This document shows positions 52,235-61,058 of a DNA stretch of 64,000 nucleotides, one piece after another. How positions within the stretch are numbered: the stretch's first letter is position 1; the number at the start of each line of letters is the position of its first letter. The position numbers were made by a program, and so were the translations under genes. This DNA is from Sphingomonas hankyongi (GTDB lineage Bacteria; Pseudomonadota; Alphaproteobacteria; Sphingomonadales; Sphingomonadaceae). Location of the stretch: NCBI RefSeq assembly GCF_023516575.1, contig NZ_JAMGBE010000002.1, forward strand, positions 682,001-746,000, written 5' to 3'. Under the pieces are notes generated by a model, which worked only from the letters and a program-made list of their open reading frames with translations, was not told the DNA's origin and searched no databases.

Positions 52235-54085
52235 TTGGGTAGACACTCAGTACGTGCGCAAACGAGCAGCAGCCGCATCGATCACATTAACGCAAGCAAG
52301 CAGCCGGTCACGACGACTCCGACCGCGACCGATCCGGTTCCGCTAACGCCGATCGCCGACGCGGCCGACTTCAACTCTCACTTTCGGTGGGAGAATGTTC
52401 CGGGTCTCAACACGATCATCACCGACCTTCTTGGGACGGAGCCGCGCGACGGCAAGCTTGTAATACCTCATGGCGACAACGTGCCCGGGACGATTCGCTG
52501 GCAGCTGGACGCCGGCGTCGAGATCAACCTGCGGCCGGGCGGCGATTCCGGCATCATCAACTTCGGGTTCATGGACGCGACGCGCTTTCCCGGTCGGAAC
52601 AACAATCCACACTTTTATGGCGAGGGTCAGGGCTATGCTCCCTTCACCGAGGCGCAAAAAGCCGCCGCGAGGATCGCGGTTCAGAACTGGGACGACTTCA
52701 TCGCGCCTGAGTTCCAGGAAGTCTCCGTAGGACCCGGCGTCAAGGGCTGGGCGCAGAACAGCGCCGACATCTGGCTCGCCAACACCTTCACCGGCCCCGC
52801 GCAAGCGTGGGCCTATTATCCCGGTGGCTCTCGAATCGCGAGCGACGTGTGGATCGCGGATCCGCGCGCCAACGGATCCAACGGCCAGCTTAATCCGGGC
52901 TTCTACGGTCTGCTGACGCTCAATCACGAGCTCGGTCACTCGCTCGGCCTGCTGCATCCAGGGTCCTACAATTTCGGAGACGACACCGACGGCGACGGTG
53001 TGCCCGACCCGATCAATTACACGACCGACGCCGAATATTTCCAGGACAGCACCCAGTTCACGATCATGTCCTATTTCGGCGGCGAGGAGACGGGGCAGCA
53101 GCCGGTTGACTGGAACGTCTTCCGCTATGTCTATCCATCGACGCCGATGGTCGACGACATCTTTGTCGTGCAGCAGAAATATGGTGCCGAAATGAACACG
53201 CGGACGGGGGACACCGTCTACGGATTCAACTCGACGGCCGACGTGACCAACGAGGCGATGAAGTTCCACACCGGCGAAATGTCCACGATGTTCACCATCT
53301 GGGACGCCGGCGGAAACGACACGCTCGATCTGTCAGGCTATTACACCAACTCGGTAATCGACCTTCGCGAGGGCGCGTACAGCAGCGCCGGCGGATGGGG
53401 AGCGTACGACCCCGCCGTCGCGGGAACCAATCCCCTGGACCTCACCGCTGCTCAGGTCCTCGCGATCATCGATGCCACAAACAAGGCGGCAGGCTTCACG
53501 AGCGGGCGTCCGGCCCCGGCCAACTATTATCCGGAATATTTCTACGATCTGTATCTGCAGGGCGGAGTCCAGCTCCGGGATGCAAACGGGGTCCTGCAGG
53601 TCGATGATGATGGCAACCCGATCTACATCAACGAAGGCATCAGCTGGAAGGACATCACGGGCAGCGGCCCTGACGGCGCCAACTTCTTGATGCAGCAGAA
53701 CATCGGCATCGCCTATGGTGCGATTATCGAGAACGCCATCGGCGGCCATGGCGACGATCGCATCAACGGCAACCAGGCGGAAAATCATTTCACTGGAGGC
53801 GCGGGCGCGGACACGTTCGTCATTGCCGATTACAGTGGCGTGATTTCCGATCCGACCGACACGACCGACTGGAGCAAGACGGTCGTCGACACTTCGGTCG
53901 ACACCATCATGGACTTCAATCACGCCGAGGGCGACAAGGTCGATCTCGCTTCGTTCGGCCACGACACGGTGACCAACGTTCAATATAACGGTACGGACCT
54001 GACGTTCAGCGCGAACGGGCATGACTATGCCGTTCACGTTCTCGGCGCAGGTTTCGATCCGAACACCGACATAGTCTACGGCTGA
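52235..54085 (+). CDS. Second M10 (serralysin-type) metallopeptidase
   Basis: 616 residues from TTG 52235 with AGGAGG 5 nt upstream. Zinc site HELGHSLGLLHPG (about residue 230), Met-turn TIMSYFGG; a DxDGDG calcium-like loop (DTDGDGVPD) follows the zinc site; weaker RTX repeats (GGHGDDRINGNQAENHFTGGAGADTFV) and a C-terminal module ending DPNTDIVYG. Similar overall to the first enzyme (TGPAQAWAYYPGG, EETGQQPVDWN, IGIAYGAIIENAIGG) but with an extra insert near 390-440. It arose by duplication and then diverged. No signal peptide; type I export likely. Confidence 0.92.
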   Translation: MGRHSVRAQTSSSRIDHINASKQPVTTTPTATDPVPLTPIADAADFNSHFRWENVPGLNTIITDLLGTEPRDGKLVIPHGDNVPGTIRWQLDAGVEINLRPGGDSGIINFGFMDATRFPGRNNNPHFYGEGQGYAPFTEAQKAAARIAVQNWDDFIAPEFQEVSVGPGVKGWAQNSADIWLANTFTGPAQAWAYYPGGSRIASDVWIADPRANGSNGQLNPGFYGLLTLNHELGHSLGLLHPGSYNFGDDTDGDGVPDPINYTTDAEYFQDSTQFTIMSYFGGEETGQQPVDWNVFRYVYPSTPMVDDIFVVQQKYGAEMNTRTGDTVYGFNSTADVTNEAMKFHTGEMSTMFTIWDAGGNDTLDLSGYYTNSVIDLREGAYSSAGGWGAYDPAVAGTNPLDLTAAQVLAIIDATNKAAGFTSGRPAPANYYPEYFYDLYLQGGVQLRDANGVLQVDDDGNPIYINEGISWKDITGSGPDGANFLMQQNIGIAYGAIIENAIGGHGDDRINGNQAENHFTGGAGADTFVIADYSGVISDPTDTTDWSKTVVDTSVDTIMDFNHAEGDKVDLASFGHDTVTNVQYNGTDLTFSANGHDYAVHVLGAGFDPNTDIVYG

Positions 54086-54102
54086 GGCCGGTTTAATTGA
54101 GA

Positions 54103-54135
54103 AGGGCGTCACCCGCTGGGTGGCGCCCTTTTTTT
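54103..54135 (+). terminator. Terminator after second M10 gene
   Basis: A 12-bp stem (54103-54114 with 54118-54129, one G.T pair), 3-base loop, then a run of seven T. It separates the protease from the convergent cobS. Confidence 0.9.
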
Positions 54136-54143
54136 GTCCGCCT

Positions 54144-55148
54144 TCAGGCCTTGTGGGCGACGCTTTCGGGCAGGTCCTCCCCGAACACCCGCTGGTAATA
54201 TTCCGCGATCAGCGGCCGCTCGCTTTCGTCGCACTTGTTGAGGAACGATACGCGGAAGGCATAACCGACGTCGCCGAAGATATGCGCGTTCTGCGCCCAG
54301 CTTATCACCGTGCGCGGGCTCATAACCGTCGAAATGTCGCCGTTGATGAATCCCTGCCGCGAAAGCTCTGCAACCTTGATCATCTTGACCACGATCGCCT
54401 TGCCGCCGGGCTCGTCATATTCGCCCGACTTGGCGAGCACGATCTGCGCCTCGACCTCGGCGGGCAGGTAATTGAGCGTGGTGACGATGTTCCAGCGGTC
54501 CATCTGGCCCTGATTGATCGCCTGCGTGCCGTGGTAGAGCCCGGTGGTGTCGCCCAGGCCGACCGTGTTCGTCGTCGCAAAAAGGCGGAACCAGGGGTTC
54601 GGCCGGATCACGCGATTCTGGTCGAGAAGGGTAAGCTTGCCCTCGGCCTCCAGCACGCGCTGGATCACGAACATCACATCGGGTCGCCCGGCGTCATATT
54701 CGTCGAAGACCAGCGCGACCGGATGCTGGAGAGCCCACGGCAGCAGCCCTTCCCGAAACTCCGTGACCTGCTGGCCATCGCGAAGCACGATGGCATCGCG
54801 GCCGACGAGGTCGATGCGGCTGATGTGGGCATCGAGATTGATGCGGATGAGCGGCCAGTTGAGGCGCGCGGCAACCTGCTCGATGTGCGTCGACTTGCCG
54901 GTGCCATGATAGCCCTGGACCATGACGCGACGGTTCTTCGAGAAGCCAGCGCAGATCGCCATCGTCGTATCGGGGTCGAAGACGTAGGTCGGATCGAGAT
55001 CGGGAACGCGCTCGTCCGCCTCGCTGAACGCCGGAACCTCCATATCGGAGTCGACGCCGAACAAGTCACGAACCTTGGCCACCCTGTCGGGCGTCGCCAT
55101 CAGGGTCTCCGCTCGGCTTTCGGGATTCACATTCGCCAAATCGGTCAT
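54144..55148 (-). CDS. cobS: Cobaltochelatase subunit CobS
   Basis: 334 residues from ATG 55148 ([11 protein letters not shown]); the frame goes on to 55187. AAA+ ATPase: Walker [21 protein letters not shown], Walker [12 protein letters not shown], sensor [20 protein letters not shown]. The N-terminal [15 protein letters not shown] is the CobS-specific part. Works with CobT and CobN in cobalt insertion into the corrin ring. Normally beside cobT; here 5.5 kb of other genes lie between. Confidence 0.95.
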   Translation of the reverse strand: MTDLANVNPESRAETLMATPDRVAKVRDLFGVDSDMEVPAFSEADERVPDLDPTYVFDPDTTMAICAGFSKNRRVMVQGYHGTGKSTHIEQVAARLNWPLIRINLDAHISRIDLVGRDAIVLRDGQQVTEFREGLLPWALQHPVALVFDEYDAGRPDVMFVIQRVLEAEGKLTLLDQNRVIRPNPWFRLFATTNTVGLGDTTGLYHGTQAINQGQMDRWNIVTTLNYLPAEVEAQIVLAKSGEYDEPGGKAIVVKMIKVAELSRQGFINGDISTVMSPRTVISWAQNAHIFGDVGYAFRVSFLNKCDESERPLIAEYYQRVFGEDLPESVAHKA

Positions 55149-55193
55149 GCGGTTCGCCTTAGGCCAGCCGGCCACGCGCCTCAACAATAGGCT

Positions 55194-55856
55194 TCAGGTC
55201 GCCTTCGGAGGCAGGGGGAAGAGCGTCACGAAGCGTTGCGCCAAGTCCATGTCGCCTTCGACCTGGATGATGCCGAAGGGTGCGCCGCCGTGGATTACGG
55301 CCGCAACATCAGTGGGGCTGCCGATGAACGTGACGTCGCAATCTTCCGGCTCACGCCGGTCGACGTCGAGCGCGCCCTCCCGAACCGTTGCGACGTAGCT
55401 CGCATCGCCAAGACGAAAACCGATGCGCGCGTCAATCCCCTGAGCGCGTTCGGGCGAGATCAGCGTCTGCAGCGACATCAGCAGCGATACGTGGCTCATC
55501 GGCAAGGTCGGGTCGTGAAGCGGGCTCCGCGCCGCCCACCTGCCGAGCGAGGCGATCACAGGCACCGCCTCGAGCGCCCACTCGCTTGCAGCATAGACCT
55601 GCACCGACGCCGGCGGCGGCAGCTTGAACTTCCGCACCAGGCCACGGCCCTCCAGCTCGCCGAGCCGCTGTGTCAGCACATTTGCGCTGATTCCCTGCAG
55701 GTCGGTTTTCAATTCGGAGAAACGGCGCGGCCCATAAGCAAGCTCGCGGATGATGAGCATCGACCAGCGGTCACCCAGCAGGTCGAGTGCGTGGGCCAGT
55801 CCACACGCATCGTCGTAGCGTCGCTTATCCTGTTGAGTTAGTTTTTCTAACTGCAT
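55194..55856 (-). CDS. HxlR-type regulator with C-terminal SCP2-like domain
   Basis: 220 residues. N-terminal winged helix of the HxlR group: CGLAHALDLLGDRWSMLIIRELAYGPRRFSEL, then GISANVLTQRLGELEGRGLVRK. A second domain (about 125-215; ERAQGIDARIGFRLGDASYVATVREGALDV, then DVTFIGSPTDVAAVIHGG) resembles SCP2 sterol-carrier folds, which may sense a hydrophobic ligand. Divergent from the GST operon; 154 bp between the starts hold a perfect 14-bp palindrome. Likely local repressor or activator of that operon. Confidence 0.88.
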   Translation of the reverse strand: MQLEKLTQQDKRRYDDACGLAHALDLLGDRWSMLIIRELAYGPRRFSELKTDLQGISANVLTQRLGELEGRGLVRKFKLPPPASVQVYAASEWALEAVPVIASLGRWAARSPLHDPTLPMSHVSLLMSLQTLISPERAQGIDARIGFRLGDASYVATVREGALDVDRREPEDCDVTFIGSPTDVAAVIHGGAPFGIIQVEGDMDLAQRFVTLFPLPPKAT

Positions 55857-55891
55857 GGTTGCAATATATTACTGACGCCGTCATAAAACAA

Positions 55892-55905
55892 GCGACTCGA
55901 GTCGC
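55892..55905. promoter_or_regulatory. Perfect 14-bp palindrome, candidate HxlR operator
   Basis: GCGACTCGAGTCGC, no spacer, 36 bp before the HxlR gene start and 106 bp before the GST gene start. A shorter dyad-like element AGCGCTAGTGCT is near 55953. Palindromic sites fit a dimeric winged-helix protein. Confidence 0.55.
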
Positions 55906-56010
55906 CGGGACGGGAATCGTCGAGGCGACTGCTGATCGGGATATAGCGGTAAGCGCTAGTGCTGATCCGTCACGAAAACAGGCGTATGGCGCCGCATTGA
56001 GGAGGGTGAG

Positions 56011-56697
56011 ATGCCAGTCGACCCCAATTCGAACATAGAAATCACGGCGTTTCGCTGGGTCCCCGAATTTGCTCAGGGCCTAGTGCGCGATCTCAGGATC
56101 CGCTGGGCACTGGAAGAGATCGGGCGACCTTATTCCGTCCGCCTGCTCGACGCGCTCCATCCCCGCCCTTCCGAGTATTTTTGCGAGCAGCCGTTCGGGC
56201 AGGTGCCGATCTATAAGGACAGCGAAGTCCAGCTCTTCGAAAGCGGCGCCATCCTGATCCACCTCGGCCTGCAGGACGAACGCCTTTTACCGTCCGATCG
56301 CCCGTCACAAATGCGCGGCATTGCCTGGCTCATCGCAGCCCTCAACAGCGTGGAACCTGCCATTTTCCCACTGCTCATGATCAACGTCTTCAACAAGGGA
56401 GAGCCGTGGACGGAGGAGGCCCGACCGAAGTTCCTCGATCGCCTCAGGGAGCGCTTGAAGTGCGTTTCCGAAGCCCTCGGCGACAAGGAATGGCTGGAAG
56501 ACCGATTCACCATTGGTGATTTGATGACCGTCACCGTCCTGCGCCAACTTCGCGGTACAGGCATCCTCGATCATTTTCCCAATCTCGCAGCGCTCGTGAA
56601 GCGCGGAGAATCCCGGCCCGCGTTCCAGAGAGCCTTATCCGATCAGCTCGCAGTGTTCCGCGAGCACGAACCCCAACATGAAGGAGCAGCTGCATGA
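56011..56697 (+). CDS. Glutathione S-transferase family protein
   Basis: 228 residues; GAGGAGGGTGAG before ATG. The N-terminal thioredoxin fold is preceded by a strand ITAFRWVPEFAQGLVRDLRIRWALEEIGRPYSV; GQVPIYKDSEVQLFESGAILIHL has the cis-Pro and the E-S pair for glutathione. C-terminal all-helical domain with FTIGDLMTVTVLRQLRGTG. First gene of a six-gene operon; its stop overlaps the next start by ATGA. Confidence 0.88.
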   Translation: MPVDPNSNIEITAFRWVPEFAQGLVRDLRIRWALEEIGRPYSVRLLDALHPRPSEYFCEQPFGQVPIYKDSEVQLFESGAILIHLGLQDERLLPSDRPSQMRGIAWLIAALNSVEPAIFPLLMINVFNKGEPWTEEARPKFLDRLRERLKCVSEALGDKEWLEDRFTIGDLMTVTVLRQLRGTGILDHFPNLAALVKRGESRPAFQRALSDQLAVFREHEPQHEGAAA

Positions 56698-57452
56698 CCT
56701 ACTTTGAAGGATTCATCGTGCCCGTCCCCGAGGCGAACAAGGACGCTTACCTCCAACATGCAACCAACGCTTCGGGCCTGTTCAACGAAGTCGGCGTTCG
56801 CCGGATGGTGGAGAGCTGGGACAGCGACGTCCCGGAAGGCAAGGTTACGGACTTCCGCAAGGCGGTCGACGCCAAGCCCGATGAAAAGATCGTCTTCTCC
56901 TGGTTTGAATATCCATCGAGGCAGGAACGGGATGCGGCGAACGAGAAGTTCATGAGCGATCCTCGGATGGAGGAGATGGGCAAGAATATGCCCTTTGACG
57001 GCAAACGAATGATCATGGGTGGCTTCGACGCGATCGTCGAAGAAGGGTCCCCGGGCGGCAGCTATACCGATGGCTTCATCGTCCCCGTTCCCGAAGGGAA
57101 TCGCGACGCCTATCGGGAGCTCGCATCCAAGATGGCCAAGGTCTTCCGCCAGCATGGTGCGTCACGCGTGATTGAATCGATCGCCGATGACGTTTCGCGT
57201 GGCGAGGTCACCGACTTCTATCGGGCAGTGAATGCCGAAGAGGGCGAGACGGTCGTGTTCTCGTTCATCGAATGGCCGGATAAGCAGACCCGTGACGATG
57301 CCTGGCAAAAGATCATGTCGGACGAAAGCCTGAAGCCCGAAGGCGAGATGCCCTTCGCCGGCCAACGGATGTTCTGGGGCGGCTTCGACAAGATCGTCGA
57401 CACGGCCGAGAAGCAATCGGCGCCGCGGTCAGGGACTCCAGTCACCGCTTAA
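56694..57452 (+). CDS. Tandem DUF1428 protein
   Basis: 252 residues made of two DUF1428 copies: 1-117 beginning TYFEGFIVPVPEANKDAYLQHA, and 124-240 beginning YTDGFIVPVPEGNRDAYRELA. Each has V-E-S-x-x-D-D-V-P/S-x-G-x-V-T-D-F and a terminal MPFDGKRMIMGGFD / MPFAGQRMFWGGFD. Single-domain members (YbaA) are about 115-120 residues, so this is an internal duplication. DUF1428 is a dimeric ferredoxin-like fold of unknown activity; a pseudo-dimer is expected. ATGA-coupled to the GST gene. Confidence 0.88.
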   Translation: MTYFEGFIVPVPEANKDAYLQHATNASGLFNEVGVRRMVESWDSDVPEGKVTDFRKAVDAKPDEKIVFSWFEYPSRQERDAANEKFMSDPRMEEMGKNMPFDGKRMIMGGFDAIVEEGSPGGSYTDGFIVPVPEGNRDAYRELASKMAKVFRQHGASRVIESIADDVSRGEVTDFYRAVNAEEGETVVFSFIEWPDKQTRDDAWQKIMSDESLKPEGEMPFAGQRMFWGGFDKIVDTAEKQSAPRSGTPVTA

Positions 57453-57493
57453 CCCAGGCCCTTCGTGGCCCCAGCGACAAGGGAGAGTGAAGC

Positions 57494-58336
57494 ATGACCG
57501 ACGTACGTGACGAGGCGGTGGGAACCGCCCCGGCGAATGATCGCGGCACCGATCGTGGCAGTTTCATCTGGTACGAACTCATGACCACCGACGCGGAAGG
57601 AGCAAAAGCCTTCTATGATGAGGTCGTCGGCTGGAACATCGGCGAGGCTTCGCCGGACTTCAACGGCTATCGCATGATCGGCCGAAGCGACGGAAAGGCG
57701 GCCGGCGGCGTACTGCCCTTGACCAGCGAAATGCAGCAGCATGGGGCGCGGCCGACATGGCTCGGCTACATCCATGTTACGGACGTGGATCGCGCCGTCG
57801 GCTCGATCGAACAAGCCGGCGGGAAGTCGATGATGCCCGCTTTCGACATCCCTAATGTCGGCCGCATCGCGATGGTCACGGACCCGCAGGGCGCGGCCTT
57901 TTACCTGATGAAGCCGATCCCGCCCGCTGACGATCCGCACGGACAGAGTGACGTCTTCTCCGTCGACCAGCCGCAACGCGTGCGCTGGAACGAACTGGCG
58001 ACTGCCGACCCCGGGGCGGCGATCGAATTCTACAAGGAACAGTTCGGCTGGGCCCAGGAAGGCGACATGGATATGGGCTCCATGGGCAAATACAGCTTCC
58101 TGCAACACGAAGGGAAGGGCATCGGGGCCGTCATGCGCAAGCCGGATCAGATGCCGGTCAGCATGTGGACCTATTACATCGGCGTCGACGACATCGATCG
58201 CGCGGCGAATGCCATCCGCGATGGCGGAGGCCAGATCCTCAACGGGCCGATGGAGATTCCGGGCGGCGAGTACGCGCTCAACGGCATGGATCCGCAAGGC
58301 GCGCCCTTCGGACTCGTCGGGCCTCGATGCTCGTGA
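57494..58336 (+). CDS. VOC family protein, two glyoxalase domains
   Basis: 280 residues; two VOC modules (about 20-135 and 155-275). The first begins GSFIWYELMTTDAEGAKAFYDEVVGWNIGE; the second RWNELATADPGAAIEFYKEQFGW, both being typical of the CFP32/bleomycin-like group. Ends GGEYALNGMDPQGAPFGLVG. Members bind metals or small aldehydes and other electrophiles. Start ATG 57494 after AGGGAGAGTGAAGC; 41 bp after DUF1428. Confidence 0.85.
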   Translation: MTDVRDEAVGTAPANDRGTDRGSFIWYELMTTDAEGAKAFYDEVVGWNIGEASPDFNGYRMIGRSDGKAAGGVLPLTSEMQQHGARPTWLGYIHVTDVDRAVGSIEQAGGKSMMPAFDIPNVGRIAMVTDPQGAAFYLMKPIPPADDPHGQSDVFSVDQPQRVRWNELATADPGAAIEFYKEQFGWAQEGDMDMGSMGKYSFLQHEGKGIGAVMRKPDQMPVSMWTYYIGVDDIDRAANAIRDGGGQILNGPMEIPGGEYALNGMDPQGAPFGLVGPRCS

Positions 58337-58354
58337 ATCATTGAGGAGGGAATA

Positions 58355-58852
58355 ATGTCCAACAAGCTCACGACCTGCCTCTGGTTCGACAAAGGCGAAG
58401 CGAGGAAGGCGGCGGAATTCTACGCGTCGGTCTTCCCGGATACGCATGTCGGGCCCGCCCACAACGCCAGCACCGACTTTCCCGGCGGGCACGAAGGCGA
58501 AGAACTGACGGTCGAGTTCACATTGCTCGGTCAATCGTTCGTCGGCCTGAACGGAGGCCCGAACTTCAAGCCCAATGAAGCGGTCAGCTTCATGGTGGTC
58601 ACCGAAGACCAGGAGGAGACTGACCGCTATTGGAACGCCGTCGTCGGCAACGGCGGCCAGGAAAGCGCTTGCGGCTGGTGCAAGGACCGGTGGGGCTTCT
58701 CATGGCAGATCACGCCACGCGTCCTCCTCGAGGCGATGGACAATCCCGACAAGGCTGCCGCGAAACGTGCCTTTGAAGCGATGATGACCATGCACAAGAT
58801 CGACGTCGCGAAGATTGAAGCGGCGTTCGCCGGTGAGACAACCGATGCGTAA
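58355..58852 (+). CDS. VOC family protein, PhnB/UbiG-like type
   Basis: 165 residues; TTGAGGAGGGAATA before ATG. KLTTCLWFDKGEARKAAEFYASVFPDTHVG, then GLNGGPNFKPNEAVSFMVVTEDQEETDRYWNAVVG and CGWCKDRWGFSWQITP: the 3-dmu-9_3-mt/PhnB type of VOC fold. Often misannotated as a methyltransferase; no SAM site exists. The next gene's ATG lies 7 bp before its stop ends (8-bp overlap). Confidence 0.88.
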   Translation: MSNKLTTCLWFDKGEARKAAEFYASVFPDTHVGPAHNASTDFPGGHEGEELTVEFTLLGQSFVGLNGGPNFKPNEAVSFMVVTEDQEETDRYWNAVVGNGGQESACGWCKDRWGFSWQITPRVLLEAMDNPDKAAAKRAFEAMMTMHKIDVAKIEAAFAGETTDA

Positions 58853-59507
58853 GCTAACCGGCGCCGTTTTCGTCTCTCTCGACGGTGTGATGCAGGCGCC
58901 GGGCGGACCGGAAGAGGACCCGACCAGCGACTTTCGCTTCGGCGGGTGGGTTCAGCCCTTCTGGAGCGAGAGCATGGGCCCGTTCGAAGAGATAATCATG
59001 GGCGAATACGACCTGCTGCTGGGCAAGCGGACCTACGACATCTTCTCGGCTTATTGGCCGTACAATCAGGACAATCCGATCGGCGAGAAATTCCAGCGCA
59101 TCAACAAATATGTGCTTACCCATTCGGACGAAGATTTGACCTGGGACAACAGCCATAGGCTTTCGGGCCACACGCCAGAAGCGGTCGCCCAGCTCAAGCG
59201 CAGTGAGGGTCGCGACCTACTCATCCAGGGCAGCAGCACGCTCTACCCGCCCCTGCTTGCAGCAGGCCTGATAGACCGCCTTGTCCTGATAACCTTTCCG
59301 GTCATCCTCGGGGAGGGCAAGAGCATCTTCGACGGGTCGCAAGGCTCCGGACAGCTCAAGCTCACGGACCATTTCATATCGGAGACGGGCGTGGTCCTTG
59401 CTTCGTACGAGCCCGCCGGAAATGTCCCAACGGGCACCTTCGAGAACAAGCCTCCGAGCGCTGAAGAGCTGGAACGGCGCGAAAAAATGGAGGCGGGAAG
59501 CTGGTGA
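58845..59507 (+). CDS. Dihydrofolate reductase family protein (RibD_C)
   Basis: 220 residues from ATG 58845 (MRKLTGAVFVSLDGVMQAPGGPEEDPTSDF). The family frame: N-terminal Rossmann-like strand FVSLDGVM, LLLGKRTYDIF, a loop QGSSTLYPPLLAAGLIDRLVLITFPVILGEGKSIF and LASYEPAG. The RibD_C/YyaP-like group has unknown reductase substrates. Start overlaps the preceding gene by 8 bp; end overlaps the next GST gene as GTGA. Confidence 0.88.
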   Translation: MRKLTGAVFVSLDGVMQAPGGPEEDPTSDFRFGGWVQPFWSESMGPFEEIIMGEYDLLLGKRTYDIFSAYWPYNQDNPIGEKFQRINKYVLTHSDEDLTWDNSHRLSGHTPEAVAQLKRSEGRDLLIQGSSTLYPPLLAAGLIDRLVLITFPVILGEGKSIFDGSQGSGQLKLTDHFISETGVVLASYEPAGNVPTGTFENKPPSAEELERREKMEAGSW

Positions 59508-60160
59508 GCGTGGAGTTATTCGGTCACCCATTCAGCAGCTATACTCAGAAAGTCTTGATTGCCCTTTGGGCGGACGAGACGCCGTTCGAGTATCGCATCC
59601 TGGAGCAGGACTTCCCCGAGAATGGCGAAGTGCTTGCCAGGCACTCGCCGTTCGGCCTGTTCCCCTTGCTGCTCGACGGGGAGACAGCTGTGTTTGAATC
59701 GACCCCGATTATCGAACATCTGCAGGCTCATCATCCGGGTGCGAACCGTTGGATCCCCGACGGCGAAGCCGGTCGAAGGACCCGCTTCCTGGACCGATTC
59801 TTCGACCTCCATGTGATGGGCAACATGCAAAAGCCGGTGATCGACGCGATCCGGCCCGAAGGCTCGCGAGACCCCTTTGGCGTCGAGAAGGCGCGCAAGT
59901 CGCTTCACATCGCCTATGACTGGCTGGAGGCGAACCTTGGTGACGGCCCATGGGCGATCGGCGATGCCTTCACGCTTGCAGATTGTGCGGCCGCTCCAGC
60001 GCTCTTCTACTCTGACTGGATCGAAAGGATCGGTCCTGCGCGCCCCAGGCTCATCTCCTATCGCGCACGTCTGCTTAGCCATCCGATCGTGGCCCGTGCC
60101 GTCGACGAAGGCCGGCCCTACCGACATTATTTCCCGCTCGGCGCGCCCGACCGCGATTAA
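59504..60160 (+). CDS. Glutathione S-transferase family protein
   Basis: 218 residues from GTG 59504. N-terminal LFGHPFSSYTQKVLIALWADETPFEYRIL, with a Ser-Tyr active-site position; GLFPLLLDGETAVFESTPIIEHLQ holds the Pro and ES pair. The helical domain has DGPWAIGDAFTLADCAAAPALFY. Different subgroup from the first GST of the operon. Converges with and overlaps the J-domain gene by 4 bp. Confidence 0.88.
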   Translation: MSVELFGHPFSSYTQKVLIALWADETPFEYRILEQDFPENGEVLARHSPFGLFPLLLDGETAVFESTPIIEHLQAHHPGANRWIPDGEAGRRTRFLDRFFDLHVMGNMQKPVIDAIRPEGSRDPFGVEKARKSLHIAYDWLEANLGDGPWAIGDAFTLADCAAAPALFYSDWIERIGPARPRLISYRARLLSHPIVARAVDEGRPYRHYFPLGAPDRD

Positions 60161-60732
60161 GCGAAGGCGGCGGATTTCCGCAGCAGCTGATAGGCCTCGA
60201 TCACCTCCCCCAGCTTGCCTTCATGGCTGCGGTCGCCGCCGTTCTTGTCCGGATGGTAGCGACGCACGAGCGCAGAGTAGCGCTTGCGCAGGGAGTGCAT
60301 GTCTGAGTCTTCGCCAAGCCCAAGGACAGCTAGTGCTCTCCGCTCCGCCTTGCTGAACCTGTTCGGTGCTTCGCCTCGGCGCGCCTGGCCTCGAAAACGA
60401 GCGGAAATGGCATCGAGCGGATCGGAGAAATCGCTCCACGCCGGGGGCGGATCGGCCCCATTGGTCGCGAACTTGCGGCTTGGCCGCTCCCACCCGCCGA
60501 GAGGGCCCTGCGCCTCGTGGATTTCATCGGGAGTCATGCCCTCGAAATAATTGTACTTCGTATTGTGCTCACGGACGTGATCAAGGCACAGGAAGCGCCA
60601 TGACCCCGGTCCGTCGAAATTGGCCGCCGGCAGCGGCGCCTTGTACTCGCCGGGCGCGCGGCATCCGGGAACTGCGCAATGCGCGCGCGCCCCTTCGACC
60701 CGCCCATGCAATTTGCCTTGCTTCGAAGCCAC
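60157..60732 (-). CDS. J-domain protein
   Basis: 191 residues. N-terminal half with a Cys/His part: HCAVPGCRAPGEYKAP and FLCLDHVREHN (possible zinc site), then FNYFEGM-type text (YNYFEGMTPDEIHEAQ). C-terminal J domain (about 130-190): ALAVLGLGEDSDMHSLRKRYSALVRRYHPDKNGGD with HPD, and EAYQLLRK. It should stimulate a DnaK-type ATPase. This build often sits beside cobS in alphaproteobacteria in my recollection; here it is separated from cobS by about 5 kb. Confidence 0.88.
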   Translation of the reverse strand: MASKQGKLHGRVEGARAHCAVPGCRAPGEYKAPLPAANFDGPGSWRFLCLDHVREHNTKYNYFEGMTPDEIHEAQGPLGGWERPSRKFATNGADPPPAWSDFSDPLDAISARFRGQARRGEAPNRFSKAERRALAVLGLGEDSDMHSLRKRYSALVRRYHPDKNGGDRSHEGKLGEVIEAYQLLRKSAAFA

Positions 60733-60770
60733 AACTTCTCCGTCTCGCGAACCCTTCTATATAGGCCGTC

Positions 60771-61058
60771 ATGAACGCGCTCGCCACGGGACCGGTCGCA
60801 ACCGAAATGCTTCGCCGGCTCAATTCGGCGCTCCAGCCTTCACGGATCGAGCTGGTCGACGACAGCGAGCAGCATCGCGGGCATGGCGGATACAATCCGG
60901 CGGGGGAAAGCCACTTCAGCCTTTTCGTCGAAAGCGCCGCGTTCAGCGGCAAGAACCGCGTCGAACGACAGCGGATGATCTACCGGGCTCTCGGCGACAT
61001 GATGCACGCCCGTGTCCATGCATTGTCGATAAGAGCAGCAGCGCCAGGAGAAGGATAA
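60771..61058 (+). CDS. bolA: BolA family protein
   Basis: 95 residues with a BolA fold: LRRLNSALQPSRIELVDDSEQHRGH, ESHFSLFVESAAFSGKNRVERQRMIYRALGDMM, and VHALSIRA. BolA proteins bind monothiol glutaredoxins and [2Fe-2S] clusters. Divergent from the J-domain gene by 38 bp. The stop shares one base with the pirin ATG (TAATG). Confidence 0.92.
   Translation: MNALATGPVATEMLRRLNSALQPSRIELVDDSEQHRGHGGYNPAGESHFSLFVESAAFSGKNRVERQRMIYRALGDMMHARVHALSIRAAAPGEG

Noticed and set aside
48621-54085. Mobile element carrying the protease block
   Set aside because: No transposase, integrase, tRNA border or terminal repeat found; insertion is inferred only from gene order.
54120-55190. 356-codon open frame opposite cobS
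   Set aside because: Covers cobS entirely and has no recognisable motif; codon mirror artefact.
57449-58534. 361-codon open frame opposite the VOC gene
   Set aside because: Antisense to a clear two-domain VOC protein with good ribosome sites; no motifs.
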